The notes below the pieces were generated by a model. It was not told where the DNA came from. It saw nothing but the letters and a program-made list of their open reading frames with translations, and made no database searches. The position numbers were made by a program, and so were the translations under genes. DNA of 64,000 nt from Microcoleus vaginatus PCC 9802 (GTDB lineage: Bacteria > Cyanobacteriota > Cyanobacteriia > Cyanobacteriales > Microcoleaceae), in the NCBI GenBank assembly GCA_022701275.1, contig CP031740.1, positions 6,151,001 to 6,215,000 on the forward strand, given 5' to 3'. Positions 1-8,473 of the stretch are shown in pieces; position 1 is the stretch's first letter, and each line of letters opens with the position of its first letter.

Positions 1-1026
1 ATCGCTCAAGATGTTGCCAGCAAATGGTCCGTTGATCGGCCTTTTGTGGCTCGCAGCGCGATGCAGGAAGTCACTATGCGGGTAATCTTGCAAGCTGTCT
101 TCGGCATGGATGACGGGCCGCGGTTACAAGCACTCAGACCACTACTTGCCTCAGTCGTCGATATGACCAACTCTCCCCTGCGATCGAGTATGCTGTTTTT
201 CGGCTGGATGCAGCAAGATTGGGGCTCTTGGAGTCCTTGGGGACGCATGAAACAGCGGCAGCGGAAAGTTGACGCATTGATCGACGCGGAAATTGAAGAA
301 CGCAGACTGCAACCAGACGCCAACCGCACCGACATTCTCAGCTTAATGATGGCCGCCCGCGACGAAAACGGGCAACCAATGACCAATGAAGAATTGCGCG
401 ACGAGTTGATGACGCTGCTGTTTGCAGGCCACGAAACCACAGCAACGGCCCTAGCTTGGGCGTTTTACTGGATTCACCGCTTGCCCTCGGTGCGCCAGAA
501 GTTGCTGCAAGAATTGGACAGTTTGGGGGAAAATCCCGACCCGATGGAGATTTTCCGCTTACCTTACCTGAGTGCAGTTTGTCAGGAGACGCTGCGAATT
601 TACCCGGTCGCAATCCTGACGTTTCCGCGAGAAGTGCTCACGCCCGTGGAACTGATGGGACATCAACTCGAACCGGGAACGGTTGTCGTCGGCTCGATTT
701 ATTTGATCCACAGGCGGGAGGATTTGTATCCAGAACCGCTGCAATTTAAACCGGAACGGTTTTTGGAGAGACAATTTTCGCCTTACGAGTATTTGCCCTT
801 TGGAGGCGGCAGCCGCCGCTGTATCGGCTTGGCGCTGGCGCAGTTGGAGATGAAACTGGTGCTGGCAACCATTTTGCGGAATTTCGACCTAGTATTGGCC
901 GAGAAAAAGCCCGTACAGGCCAAACGCCGAGGGGTGACTTTAGGACCAGCAGGCGGCGTGCGGATGGCCCTGCTGGGGCGGCGGACGCCGCAGCAGAAGC
1001 CTGAACCTGTCGCTAGTGGGGTTTAA
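1..1026 (+). CDS. Cytochrome P450, 5' end cut by the window edge
   Basis: Heme-thiolate monooxygenase; the substrate cannot be read from sequence. The frame is open from base 1, so the first 100 or so residues of a normal P450 of about 450 residues lie outside. The visible 341 residues contain the I-helix motif AGHETTATA, the K-helix ExxR as ETLRIYP, the PERF motif and the heme-ligand loop [10 protein letters not shown] with its axial Cys. The C-terminus ends shortly after the last helix, as usual. The AGHETT and [15 protein letters not shown] wording resembles bacterial class CYP110/CYP120 enzymes common in filamentous cyanobacteria; that subfamily placement is inferred. No redox partner gene is visible downstream. 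Confidence 0.95.
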   Translation: MAQDVASKWSVDRPFVARSAMQEVTMRVILQAVFGMDDGPRLQALRPLLASVVDMTNSPLRSSMLFFGWMQQDWGSWSPWGRMKQRQRKVDALIDAEIEERRLQPDANRTDILSLMMAARDENGQPMTNEELRDELMTLLFAGHETTATALAWAFYWIHRLPSVRQKLLQELDSLGENPDPMEIFRLPYLSAVCQETLRIYPVAILTFPREVLTPVELMGHQLEPGTVVVGSIYLIHRREDLYPEPLQFKPERFLERQFSPYEYLPFGGGSRRCIGLALAQLEMKLVLATILRNFDLVLAEKKPVQAKRRGVTLGPAGGVRMALLGRRTPQQKPEPVASGV

Positions 1027-1566
1027 AGTCGCAGCGGTTGCAGGGGGCGATCGAACTTTCTGCTTTGAGTGCCCACCATTTAGGGAGAATGTGCGATCGT
1101 CCGCCAAGGCCACCATTTTTTGTAGCACCCGCTACAGATAAATAGCTAGAATCCTTAACCTGTAACCCTCGCCCCCTCTTACTTTTCAAATTTTCAGTCT
1201 AAAATGATATGAACCTTGCAAACACAGCCTGAAAACAAAAGTGGGTGATTGCAATAGTCCTCTTGATATCTCAAAAGCCTGCCTGCCATACTTTAAAAAC
1301 ATATGCATACCCTGTTATTCAGCAAGGTCGGAAGCGTGTTGGCATTGCCAGCAATCTTCCGGCCTCTTTATTTTTTGGGCTACTTGAGGCATTGGAGACA
1401 AGATGCAGAAGGCAAAGCAAAAGTATAAATTCTCCCCCTGTCCTCATCTCCACCTCTCCCCAATCTAGAGCTTCTGCCTCTAATTCCAATAGAATCCGAC
1501 AGCAAGTTTAAGGAATCACTAAGGAATAATTAATAACTTGTTAAATTATCTCCTTCTGCCCTTCTC
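1027..1566. other. Intergenic region, no gene seen
   Basis: About 540 bases between the P450 stop and the tail-to-tail hypothetical gene. An 88-codon plus-strand open frame at 1245-1511 has no recognisable domain and a biased, serine-rich composition, so I do not call it. No RNA gene, terminator with a clear T-run or mobile element was recognised. Confidence 0.5.
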
Positions 1567-1854
1567 TCAATCTTCTGTTTTCAGAAATTCCGATACCGAG
1601 ACAGACTTCGGGAGACTCTCCAGATCTTGAATTTCGCTTTCGTGGGCAAAAAACTCGACTTCTTTGTCGTCAATCTGGATCTGATAGCTAGCGGTAGCTG
1701 TCACAACCCGTCGCTTTTTTTTATCTTCTATTAAAACCCAACACACGACAGGTCTTACCCATCTCTCAACGTGCTGGCTTTGCTTCGTGCTCCCAAAGGC
1801 ATACCAGCCTTTAGCTTCAATAATTTGAAGCACTTTAAAATCGTTATTTGCCAT
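1567..1854 (-). CDS. Hypothetical protein, 95 aa
   Basis: A small soluble protein that I do not recognise. It begins MANNDFKVLQIIEAKGWYAF and ends in an acidic tail. Alternating hydrophobic residues (WVRPVVCWVLIED, RRVVTATASYQIQID) suggest a small beta-rich fold. It has no Cys pairs, signal peptide or membrane segment. Amino-acid composition looks like a real protein rather than a shadow frame, and nothing competes on the other strand. It converges on the P450 gene, with no operon partner. A regulatory or toxin-antitoxin role cannot be assigned. Confidence 0.6.
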   Translation of the reverse strand: MANNDFKVLQIIEAKGWYAFGSTKQSQHVERWVRPVVCWVLIEDKKKRRVVTATASYQIQIDDKEVEFFAHESEIQDLESLPKSVSVSEFLKTED

Positions 1855-2348
1855 ATATCTCTATCGCGTTAACTTCAGTATTCTTCTTAGATAGAACGGC
1901 TAGCTTGCTAAGCAGGGCATAGGTTTGGCAATTCCAAGCCGCACTAGATAACCTGATTTTTACTCAGGAGAAGCGGGTTTGCCGGGCCTTGTCTGCGTTG
2001 TTGCTTGCTAAATGTATTGCGAGCTTTTTGTACTCTCGCACAATTACCGTAAAGTATCTATACCGCATCCTCAAAAATTATTATCGCATTAGCCTCAACA
2101 GCAGCAAACTAGACCTTAGCTAGCTGCATCTAACTGGATGCCAAGTGCTTCAAACGCCTGGTTGGTGAGAGCGATCGGCATACAATCTTGTTAAGACTTT
2201 TTGGTGCAATCAACTATCATCTTTACCCGATGGGGTAAAACTTAACTAGAGGTTGCCGCTTTCAATTCTAAGCCTCGGCGCGCCTAATTCCTAATTAATT
2301 GTATGGTGTAGTTGATAATTGCCAAACCGTCGATCGCACTAAACTACC
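1855..2348. other. Intergenic region, no gene seen
   Basis: About 490 bases between divergent genes (the 95-aa protein on minus, moaD on plus), so it should carry both promoters. I found no convincing -35/-10 pair, riboswitch or repeat. Confidence 0.4.
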
Positions 2349-2609
2349 GTGTCTGACTCTTCAATTACCGTCACCGTTAAACTGTTCGCCGCCTTCGGTG
2401 AAGCCTACGGCGTTTCGGAACTTACATTAGAACTTCCTCCCGAAACCCCAGTGTCTCAAGTGCTCGAAAACTCGATCGCCCAATATCCTCAATTAGAACA
2501 ATGGCGCGATCGTACCCGCTTCGGCCTCAACCTGGAATTCGTCTCCCCCGACACCATCCTCCAACACGGCGACGAGGTTGTACTCATCCCCCCCGTCAGC
2601 GGCGGGTAG
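2349..2609 (+). CDS. moaD: MoaD/ThiS-family sulfur carrier protein
   Basis: Small beta-grasp (ubiquitin-like) sulfur carrier, 86 aa. The fold is indicated by the start VTVKLFAAFGEAYG, the central LELPPETPVSQVLE and the end GDEVVLIPPVSGG. The terminal Gly-Gly is the residue pair adenylated and thiocarboxylated by an E1-like MoeB/ThiF enzyme. FAAFGEA and IPPVSGG are typical of MoaD, the small subunit of molybdopterin synthase, but no moaE, moaA or moeB lies in the window. The start codon is GTG at 2349; no stronger start lies in frame. It is followed, after a poorly supported minus-strand frame, by thrC and then by a second protein of the same superfamily. Confidence 0.85.
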   Translation: MSDSSITVTVKLFAAFGEAYGVSELTLELPPETPVSQVLENSIAQYPQLEQWRDRTRFGLNLEFVSPDTILQHGDEVVLIPPVSGG

Positions 2610-2619
2610 GCTAAGTTGG

Positions 2620-2943
2620 TTAATCAAAAATTCGAGGTTTTGTAGTTGTGTTCGATCGCACGACTACCCAATTGTTAGCCCAAAAAAGATTTATTAAGTT
2701 TTGTAACAATTCCGTCGGCAAATCATCCTTGAGCTCGATCGGACTCGCGTGCCAGCCTGACAATCTCGATTCCCAGCCCGATCCTGAAAACAAGTCAAAT
2801 CCTTGCGGGGTGGGCGTCCCGCCTGCCCAAATATCAAAGTTAAATACACCACTTTTTAACTCAAAAGTAACTGAAAAATCAATCCCGACTAAAAAAATCG
2901 GGTATGGTTGACGGGGTAAATTGACCGTGCTAATCTTGCACAA
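2620..2943 (-). CDS. Doubtful hypothetical protein, 107 aa
   Basis: A minus-strand frame between moaD and thrC. Segments such as VGIDFSVTFELKSGVFNFDIW and the amphipathic ELLQNLINLFWANNWVVV read like folded protein. The middle (AGGTPTPQG) is encoded by a GC-rich palindromic repeat at 2804-2828. It may be a real small gene that captured a repeat, or a decayed gene. A competing plus-strand frame at 2648-2911 looks less protein-like. No family recognised. Confidence 0.3.
   Translation of the reverse strand: MCKISTVNLPRQPYPIFLVGIDFSVTFELKSGVFNFDIWAGGTPTPQGFDLFSGSGWESRLSGWHASPIELKDDLPTELLQNLINLFWANNWVVVRSNTTTKPRIFD
2804..2828. repeat. GC-rich palindromic interspersed repeat
   Basis: The core TGGGCGTCCCGCCTGCCC is the reverse complement of the GGCGGGACGCCC core seen twice at 59895-59952. 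It is therefore a dispersed short palindrome present on both flanks of this window. Confidence 0.55.
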
Positions 2944-2979
2944 GAATTAGAAAACATCGCAAAACTAGAGAGTTGAGCT

Positions 2980-4278
2980 ATGACCCAGGCGACCAGAACC
3001 CAATCCACAGCAGCAACCTTCACAGCCCTCAAATGTAAAGAATGCGGCGAAGAGTACGAACTCCAAGCTAAGCACGTCTGCGATTGCTGTTTTGGCCCGC
3101 TTGAAGTCAAGTACGACTACGATGCCATCCGCCGCACCGTCACTCGCCAAACCATCCAAGCCGGCCCCAACTCGATCTGGCGCTACCGCGCATTTTTACC
3201 AGTCGCTACAGATAACGTCATCGATGTCGGCACCGGGATGACTCCTCTATTAAAATCCCACCGCTTGGCGCGCCGCCTTGGTCTAAAAAATCTTTATATT
3301 AAAAACGATGCCGTCAATATGCCCACTCTCAGCTTTAAAGACAGAGTGGTGTCAGTCGCCCTCAGCAGAGCGAGAGAATTGGGTTTCACAACTGTATCTT
3401 GCGCCAGCACCGGCAATTTAGCTAACTCTACGGCTGCGATCGCCGCCCACGCCGGACTCGACTGCGTAGTCTTCATTCCCTCAGACTTAGAAGCAGGCAA
3501 AGTCCTCGGCACTCTGATTTACAATCCAACTGTCATGGCAGTTCACGGCAACTACGACCAAGTTAACCGCCTCTGTTGCGAAGTCGCCAATACACATGGC
3601 TGGGGATTTGTCAATATCAACTTGCGTCCCTACTATTCCGAAGGCTCAAAAACCCTCGGCTACGAAGTTGCCGAACAGCTAGGCTGGCAATTGCCAGATC
3701 ACATCGTCGCTCCCCTCGCCTCCGGCTCTTTGTTCACAAAAATTTACAAAGGTTTTCAAGAATTCATCGAAGTCGGTTTAGTGGATGAGAAAAAAGTTCG
3801 GTTCAGCGGGGCTCAAGCTGACGGCTGTTCCCCCATCGCCCAAGCATTCCGCGAAGACCGTGATTTCGTAAAACCGGTGAAACCGAATACAATTGCTAAG
3901 TCGATCGCGATCGGCAATCCAGCCGACGGTATGTACGCCTTGGAAATCGCCCGCAAAACCAACGGCAACATTGAATCCGTCAGCGACACCGAAATCATCG
4001 AAGGCATGAAACTGCTAGCAGAAACTGAAGGCATATTCACAGAAACTGCAGGTGGCACCACAATCGCAGTCTTGAAGAAACTCGTAGAAGCAGGTAAAAT
4101 CAATCCCGATGAAACTACCGTCGCTTACATCACCGGCAACGGTTTGAAAACGCAAGAAGCAGTTCAAGGCTACATCGGCGAACCCATCACCCTCGAACCG
4201 AAATTAGAAGCGTTCGAGCGCGCCCTAGAACGCGCCCGCACACTCGAACGCTTAGAATGGCAACAAGTTTCGGTTTAA
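2980..4278 (+). CDS. thrC: Threonine synthase
   Basis: PLP enzyme converting O-phosphohomoserine to threonine and phosphate in the cytosol, the last step of the threonine branch of the aspartate pathway. The protein is 432 aa. It has an N-terminal Cys cluster (CKECGEEYELQAKHVCDCC) as in other threonine synthases of this type, the PLP-lysine segment LSFKDRVVSVA, the phosphate-binding ASTGNLANS and a C-terminal ETAGGTTIAVL. ATG at 2980 follows an AGAGAG-rich leader. The next gene (4396) encodes a second ubiquitin-like sulfur carrier. The genes asd, dapA and dapB of the sister lysine branch are elsewhere in the window. Confidence 0.95.
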   Translation: MTQATRTQSTAATFTALKCKECGEEYELQAKHVCDCCFGPLEVKYDYDAIRRTVTRQTIQAGPNSIWRYRAFLPVATDNVIDVGTGMTPLLKSHRLARRLGLKNLYIKNDAVNMPTLSFKDRVVSVALSRARELGFTTVSCASTGNLANSTAAIAAHAGLDCVVFIPSDLEAGKVLGTLIYNPTVMAVHGNYDQVNRLCCEVANTHGWGFVNINLRPYYSEGSKTLGYEVAEQLGWQLPDHIVAPLASGSLFTKIYKGFQEFIEVGLVDEKKVRFSGAQADGCSPIAQAFREDRDFVKPVKPNTIAKSIAIGNPADGMYALEIARKTNGNIESVSDTEIIEGMKLLAETEGIFTETAGGTTIAVLKKLVEAGKINPDETTVAYITGNGLKTQEAVQGYIGEPITLEPKLEAFERALERARTLERLEWQQVSV

Positions 4279-4335
4279 CAGCTATTAGTCAATAGTGGGC
4301 AGTCATTAGTCATGGGTTGTTAAGCTGTTGACTGA

Positions 4336-4391
4336 TGACTACTGACTGAGGACTGATAACTAATAACTAATGACTACTGACTAAGGACTAA
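4336..4391. repeat. Degenerate heptanucleotide tandem repeat
   Basis: Eight consecutive 7-base units of the TGACTAA/TGACTAC type fill the thrC to sulfur-carrier gap and run to within five bases of the next ATG. This is the short tandemly repeated repetitive (STRR) class well known from filamentous cyanobacteria. A related run occurs after dapB near 45031-45070. Confidence 0.8.
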
Positions 4392-4395
4392 AAAA

Positions 4396-4671
4396 ATGAC
4401 CGTCAAAGTTTTAATTCCCACTCCCCTGCAAAAATTTACCAACAATCAAGCCACCATCGAATGCGCCGGCGATAACATTTCCGAACTAATTGAATCGCTG
4501 GAAACAAATTGTCCCGGCATCAAAAAAAGCCTGTGCGACGAAAAGGGAGAACCCCGCAGATTTCTCAACTTCTACGTCAACAGCGAAGACATCCGCTTTT
4601 TGGATGGCTCAAAAACAGCCCTCCAAGATGGCGATGAAGTCAGCATTGTTCCTGCTGTTGCTGGTGGCTGA
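4396..4671 (+). CDS. Ubiquitin-like sulfur carrier protein (MoaD/ThiS/CysO type), thrC-linked
   Basis: A 91-aa beta-grasp protein. It starts [15 protein letters not shown] and ends [14 protein letters not shown], so it keeps the C-terminal Gly-Gly needed for thiocarboxylation. The middle ([31 protein letters not shown]) matches the longer CysO-like branch better than classical MoaD. CysO in mycobacteria donates sulfur to a PLP enzyme making cysteine, so adjacency to a PLP enzyme (thrC, 117 bases upstream, same strand) is suggestive. The actual acceptor is not known from sequence. A strong hairpin follows at 4681-4742, consistent with the end of a thrC-carrier transcript. Confidence 0.88.
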   Translation: MTVKVLIPTPLQKFTNNQATIECAGDNISELIESLETNCPGIKKSLCDEKGEPRRFLNFYVNSEDIRFLDGSKTALQDGDEVSIVPAVAGG

Positions 4672-4680
4672 TTAATTTTA

Positions 4681-4742
4681 AAATAAATGCAAGTGAACGC
4701 AGATAGTTATTTAAATCTATCTGCGTTCACTTGCGTTTATTT
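4681..4742 (+). terminator. 26-bp stem hairpin, probable terminator of the thrC operon
   Basis: The arms at 4681-4706 and 4717-4742 pair over 26 positions with a single G-U wobble, around a 10-base AT-rich loop. The inner arm reads GCAAGTGAACGCAGATAG. A-rich and T-rich outer ends give a U-tract on the plus transcript. It starts nine bases after the sulfur-carrier stop codon. Confidence 0.75.
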
Positions 4743-5298
4743 ACGGTTTAAAAACTACTCGTTCGCTAACCGAGAAAATCCTACAAATCCCGGATTTGGT
4801 AAGTAGCTGTCATCATGTTTCCATTCCGCTTAAAAGGTTTGGGAAAGAGACTCGCAGAGTAAACCGTGTTCAAACACAGCATTAAAAATAATCCCAAAAA
4901 CACCAAAATCCACCGACTTTTTCCTGCGGGCCTTCCAAAAACTTGTAGCGGTTGGGGGCTTTCTCTAAGACTGCTTCCTGAAATACATCGAGTCGCAACT
5001 CTTCACTCTTGACAAGTTTAAATGTCTTAGCAAGATAGATCTCATATCAAATCCGTTGGCATCGGAATGATTCATCTGTCTCTTCCGTTTCTCTGTATCC
5101 TCTGCGCCTTGTGCGGTTTAATCATTCCAATACAACAGGCATTCATCTCAGGAGTTACGTGGATCTCTACTCACGTTTTTTGAGGTGGAGATACTTATGA
5201 AATCAAATCTAGGTTTGTAGTTGCGTTTGGGTACCCAAGCGCAACTACAAAACCTAAAACTCCTTTCTTAGTTCGCAGTGCGTCCGAGAATTATCGCG
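4743..5298. other. Intergenic region between convergent genes
   Basis: About 555 bases between the plus-strand sulfur carrier and minus-strand RNase J. No coding frame is convincing. The only clear structure is the palindrome at 5211-5255. Confidence 0.5.
5211..5255 (-). terminator. Near-perfect 45-base palindrome, probable rnj terminator
   Basis: The outer arms GTAGTTGCG (5217-5225) and CGCAACTAC (5240-5248) and the inner arms TTGGG/CCCAA surround a two-base centre within GGTACC. The outermost AGGTTT/AAAACCT also pair with one bulged A. It lies 44 bases beyond the RNase J stop on the minus strand and is symmetric enough to act in both directions. Confidence 0.55.
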
Positions 5299-7182
5299 CT
5301 AAGAAGCTGCCCTTGCAGCAGTCCGGGGACGGCGCCGACCCGTCACCTGATTGGCAGGAGATGGCAAGGATGGGGAGGATGGCGATGATGGCGAGGGGGA
5401 TGATGGCGAGGATAATAGCTTAGGTGCTTCCAGGGAACCTGGAGATACTGCTGCAACTTCCGATCGCACTGCTTCTTCAGGAATTTGCATCAGGAATACC
5501 AGCAGTGGATTGCTTTGCAGTTCCCGGCGCATTACCCGCTGAATTGCTTTTTCTATTTGGGTTTGCACTCCCACCCAGTCAATGTCAACTTGCGAGTCAG
5601 CAGTGGCGGGTTTGACAAATTCTGACCAGCGATCGCTCAAAACTGTTTCAATGGTTTGAGTGATTAATTTGATCACCTCAGCGCGATCGGCTGATGTCAC
5701 TACACCTTTCAAGTGAACTTCTGGTTTGGCAACTAATTTGCCTTCCCAATTCAAAGCGGCTGCTACAGTTACAACGCCATCTCCGGCCAACTGCTGACGT
5801 TCCTTGAGGACGCTGGCTTTGACAACGCCCGATCGAGAAGAATCTACTAATTCAATTCCTGAAGGCACTTGACCAGCTACTCGCATCGAATTTTCGGTCA
5901 ACTCTACAACATCGCCGTTGTCAATAATCACCATATTGCTAGCGGGAATGCCCATGCTTTGAGCCGTCTTGGAGTGCTGGATCAGCATCCGGTGTTCCCC
6001 GTGAACCGGCAAGAAGAACTTAGGACGAGTCATGTTAATCATTAACTTTTGGTCTTCTTGACAACCGTGACCCGAAACGTGAATGCCTTTGTCGCGGCCG
6101 TAAACCACGTGTGCTCCCAGCATCATCAGTTTATCGATCGTGTTTACCACTGCGATCGTATTTCCCGGAATCGGATTAGCTGAGAAAATGACTGTATCGC
6201 CCTTTCTGATTTTCAGTTCGTGATGTTCGCCGTTAGCAATGCGAGTCATCGCCGCCATCGGTTCGCCTTGGGAACCTGTAGTTAAAATCAGTACCTTGTC
6301 TTCAGCCAAATTGCGGATTTCTTTGAGCGGTTTGAAAATACTATCTTCGCATTTGATGTAGCCGAGATTGCGGCAGTGAGCGATGACGTTAAGCATCGAG
6401 CGCCCAACCACTCCGACATACCGATTGTTTTTCTTAGCCAAGTCCAAAACAATTTGCAATCGGTGTACCGACGAAGCAAAAGTCGTCAGCATCACTCGTC
6501 CCGGTGCTTGAGCGATAATTCTGTCTAAATTGGGCGCCACAGAACTTTCCGAAGCGGTAAAACCGGGAACTTCCGAGTTAGTAGAATCGCTGATCAAGCA
6601 CAGCACGCCTTTCTCGCCGTACTCGGCCAGCTTTTGCAAATCAAAATGCTCGCCGTCTACAGGAGTGTGGTCAATTTTAAAGTCTCCGGTGTGGATCACA
6701 ATTCCAACGGGAGTGTGAATTGCCACAGTAAAACTGTCGGCCATCGAGTGAGTGTTGCGAATGTATTCGACTAAGAAATTCTTGCCAATTCTGACAGTAT
6801 CCCTCGGTCGAACCGTTCTCAATTCAGTGCGGTGAGACACTCCGGCTTCTTCGATTTTTCCGGCTAGCAAAGCCATCGCCAAACGGGGGCCGTAGATGAC
6901 CGGAATTTCAAATTGTTTGAGGTGATAAGGGATGCCGCCTATGTGGTCTTCGTGACCGTGAGTCACGATCATACCTTTAATTTTGTGGCTGTTTTCCCGC
7001 AGGTAAGTCATGTCTGGGAGGACAATATTTACCCCGTGCATTCCATCTGTCGGGAACGCTAAACCGGCATCTAAAAGAATTATTTCGTCGCCGTACTCGA
7101 ACACACAAGTGTTTTTACCGATTTCGTGCAGCCCGCCGAGGGGAATAACTTTTAGAGCAGATGCAGTTGTATTTTTGATCAT
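5299..7182 (-). CDS. rnj: Ribonuclease J
   Basis: Metallo-beta-lactamase/beta-CASP ribonuclease with endo- and 5'-3' exonuclease activity in mRNA turnover and rRNA maturation, 627 aa. Metal ligands are visible: HGHEDH at residues 75-80, HTGDFKID further on and the C-terminal VHGEHRML. The beta-CASP region (LTTFASSVHRLQ) is present. After the family's C-terminal domain the protein adds a low-complexity tail rich in Ser-Pro pairs and ending GRRRPRTAARAAS. A variable basic tail beyond the core is usual in cyanobacterial RNase J. dapA follows upstream on the same strand, 260 bases away, so a shared transcript is possible but not shown. Confidence 0.95.
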   Translation of the reverse strand: MIKNTTASALKVIPLGGLHEIGKNTCVFEYGDEIILLDAGLAFPTDGMHGVNIVLPDMTYLRENSHKIKGMIVTHGHEDHIGGIPYHLKQFEIPVIYGPRLAMALLAGKIEEAGVSHRTELRTVRPRDTVRIGKNFLVEYIRNTHSMADSFTVAIHTPVGIVIHTGDFKIDHTPVDGEHFDLQKLAEYGEKGVLCLISDSTNSEVPGFTASESSVAPNLDRIIAQAPGRVMLTTFASSVHRLQIVLDLAKKNNRYVGVVGRSMLNVIAHCRNLGYIKCEDSIFKPLKEIRNLAEDKVLILTTGSQGEPMAAMTRIANGEHHELKIRKGDTVIFSANPIPGNTIAVVNTIDKLMMLGAHVVYGRDKGIHVSGHGCQEDQKLMINMTRPKFFLPVHGEHRMLIQHSKTAQSMGIPASNMVIIDNGDVVELTENSMRVAGQVPSGIELVDSSRSGVVKASVLKERQQLAGDGVVTVAAALNWEGKLVAKPEVHLKGVVTSADRAEVIKLITQTIETVLSDRWSEFVKPATADSQVDIDWVGVQTQIEKAIQRVMRRELQSNPLLVFLMQIPEEAVRSEVAAVSPGSLEAPKLLSSPSSPSPSSPSSPSLPSPANQVTGRRRPRTAARAAS

Positions 7183-7442
7183 GCGTATCCTTTGTTAGTT
7201 ATTTTTGTTATTGGTCTGTGGTCTGTGGTCTGTCGTCTTTCGTCTACTGTTCGTTGGTAGGGCGATATTTTTCCAAATATTTATGGAAAACTCCCTGGCG
7301 GGTTTTACTATCCCGTACAGTCAGTTGTCTGGGGCCTTCATTCTTCTATCTTCAGTCTTTAATCCTTGACTGTTAGCTACTTACTAACACTTAATTACTA
7401 AGGACTGATGACTCCGAACTAATGACTGATAACAACCAATAT

Positions 7443-8366
7443 TCAGTTGTCTGAAAACTCGTTCTCGCTCGTCTTGCTAGCTGATACTGCGGCTAGCTGA
7501 TTCAGTACGTCCTTTAACTTTTGAGTTACCTCAACGGGCGGATCGCACAGGGGCGGACGGGTGGAGCCTACATCCCAGCCTTGAAGTTTGAGAGCTGTCT
7601 TGACGGGAATGGGATTTGTGGTGAGAAAAAGAGCTTTAAACAGGTCAAAAAGTTGCAAGTGAATCTGGGTAGCGACTTGAACTTGACCGGCCTCGAAAGC
7701 TTTGATCATCTGTTGCAGTTGCTCTCCTACCAGATGGCTGGCTACGCTAACTACACCAGATCCTCCTACCGCCAACATTGGCAAAGTTAGGGAATCATCT
7801 CCAGAATAGATGGCAAATTCAGGGGATGTCAAGCACCGAATTTGACTTGCTTGATCCAAGTTGCCACTTGCTTCTTTTACGGCCACAATGTTGGGGATTT
7901 GGGCCAATTGAGCCACCGTCTCCGGCAACATATTCTGACCAGTGCGACCGGGGATGTTATATAACATTATAGGCAATTCTGGAGCAGATTGCGCGATCGC
8001 CCGAAAATGATTATATAAACCTTCTTGCGGGGGTTTGTTGTAATAAGGAACCACCTGCAAACAGCCATCTAACCCGAGTTTAGCTGCTTTTTTCGTAGCT
8101 GCGACTGCTTCTGAAGTAGAATTCGATCCGGCTCCTGCGATTACCAACGCCTTACCGACCACCGCCTTTTGTACCACCTGAAATAATTCGTACTCTTCAT
8201 CCCAGGTCATAGTGGGAGACTCGCCTGTAGTGCCGCACACTACCAAGCTATCTGTACCGTGATCGGCTAAATGAACTGCCAATTGTTCTGCTACTGCATA
8301 GTTAACGCTGCCGTCTTCCTTAAACGGCGTAATCATTGCAGTCAGAACCCGTCCAAACTTTACCAC
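7443..8366 (-). CDS. dapA: 4-hydroxy-tetrahydrodipicolinate synthase
   Basis: Condenses pyruvate with aspartate semialdehyde, the first committed step to lysine and diaminopimelate. The 307-aa protein has the usual family length, with the TIM-barrel motifs CGTTGESPT (pyruvate carboxylate binding), YNIPGRTGQ (catalytic Tyr) and the Schiff-base Lys in [15 protein letters not shown] is at 8366. asd lies directly upstream on the same strand with a gap of about 107 bases, so enzyme and substrate supplier are adjacent. dapB, the next enzyme, is at 44.2 kb rather than in this cluster. Confidence 0.97.
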   Translation of the reverse strand: MVKFGRVLTAMITPFKEDGSVNYAVAEQLAVHLADHGTDSLVVCGTTGESPTMTWDEEYELFQVVQKAVVGKALVIAGAGSNSTSEAVAATKKAAKLGLDGCLQVVPYYNKPPQEGLYNHFRAIAQSAPELPIMLYNIPGRTGQNMLPETVAQLAQIPNIVAVKEASGNLDQASQIRCLTSPEFAIYSGDDSLTLPMLAVGGSGVVSVASHLVGEQLQQMIKAFEAGQVQVATQIHLQLFDLFKALFLTTNPIPVKTALKLQGWDVGSTRPPLCDPPVEVTQKLKDVLNQLAAVSASKTSENEFSDN

Positions 8367-8473
8367 ACTTTCTCCGATTTTAGACTGTTGATTTTTGATT
8401 TTAAATTTTAGATTTCAGATGAAAGGTTTATCTAAAATCCCCAATTTCAATTTCCAAATTGCCAGGGTTCCCC

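Noticed and set aside
1245-1511. 88-codon plus frame after the P450 gene
   Set aside because: Ser/Pro/Ile-rich with no folded-domain pattern; likely chance.
5299-5420. Frameshift at the RNase J C-terminus suggested by the Ser-Pro tail
   Set aside because: The tail is in frame with a natural basic end; variable low-complexity tails are common in this family.
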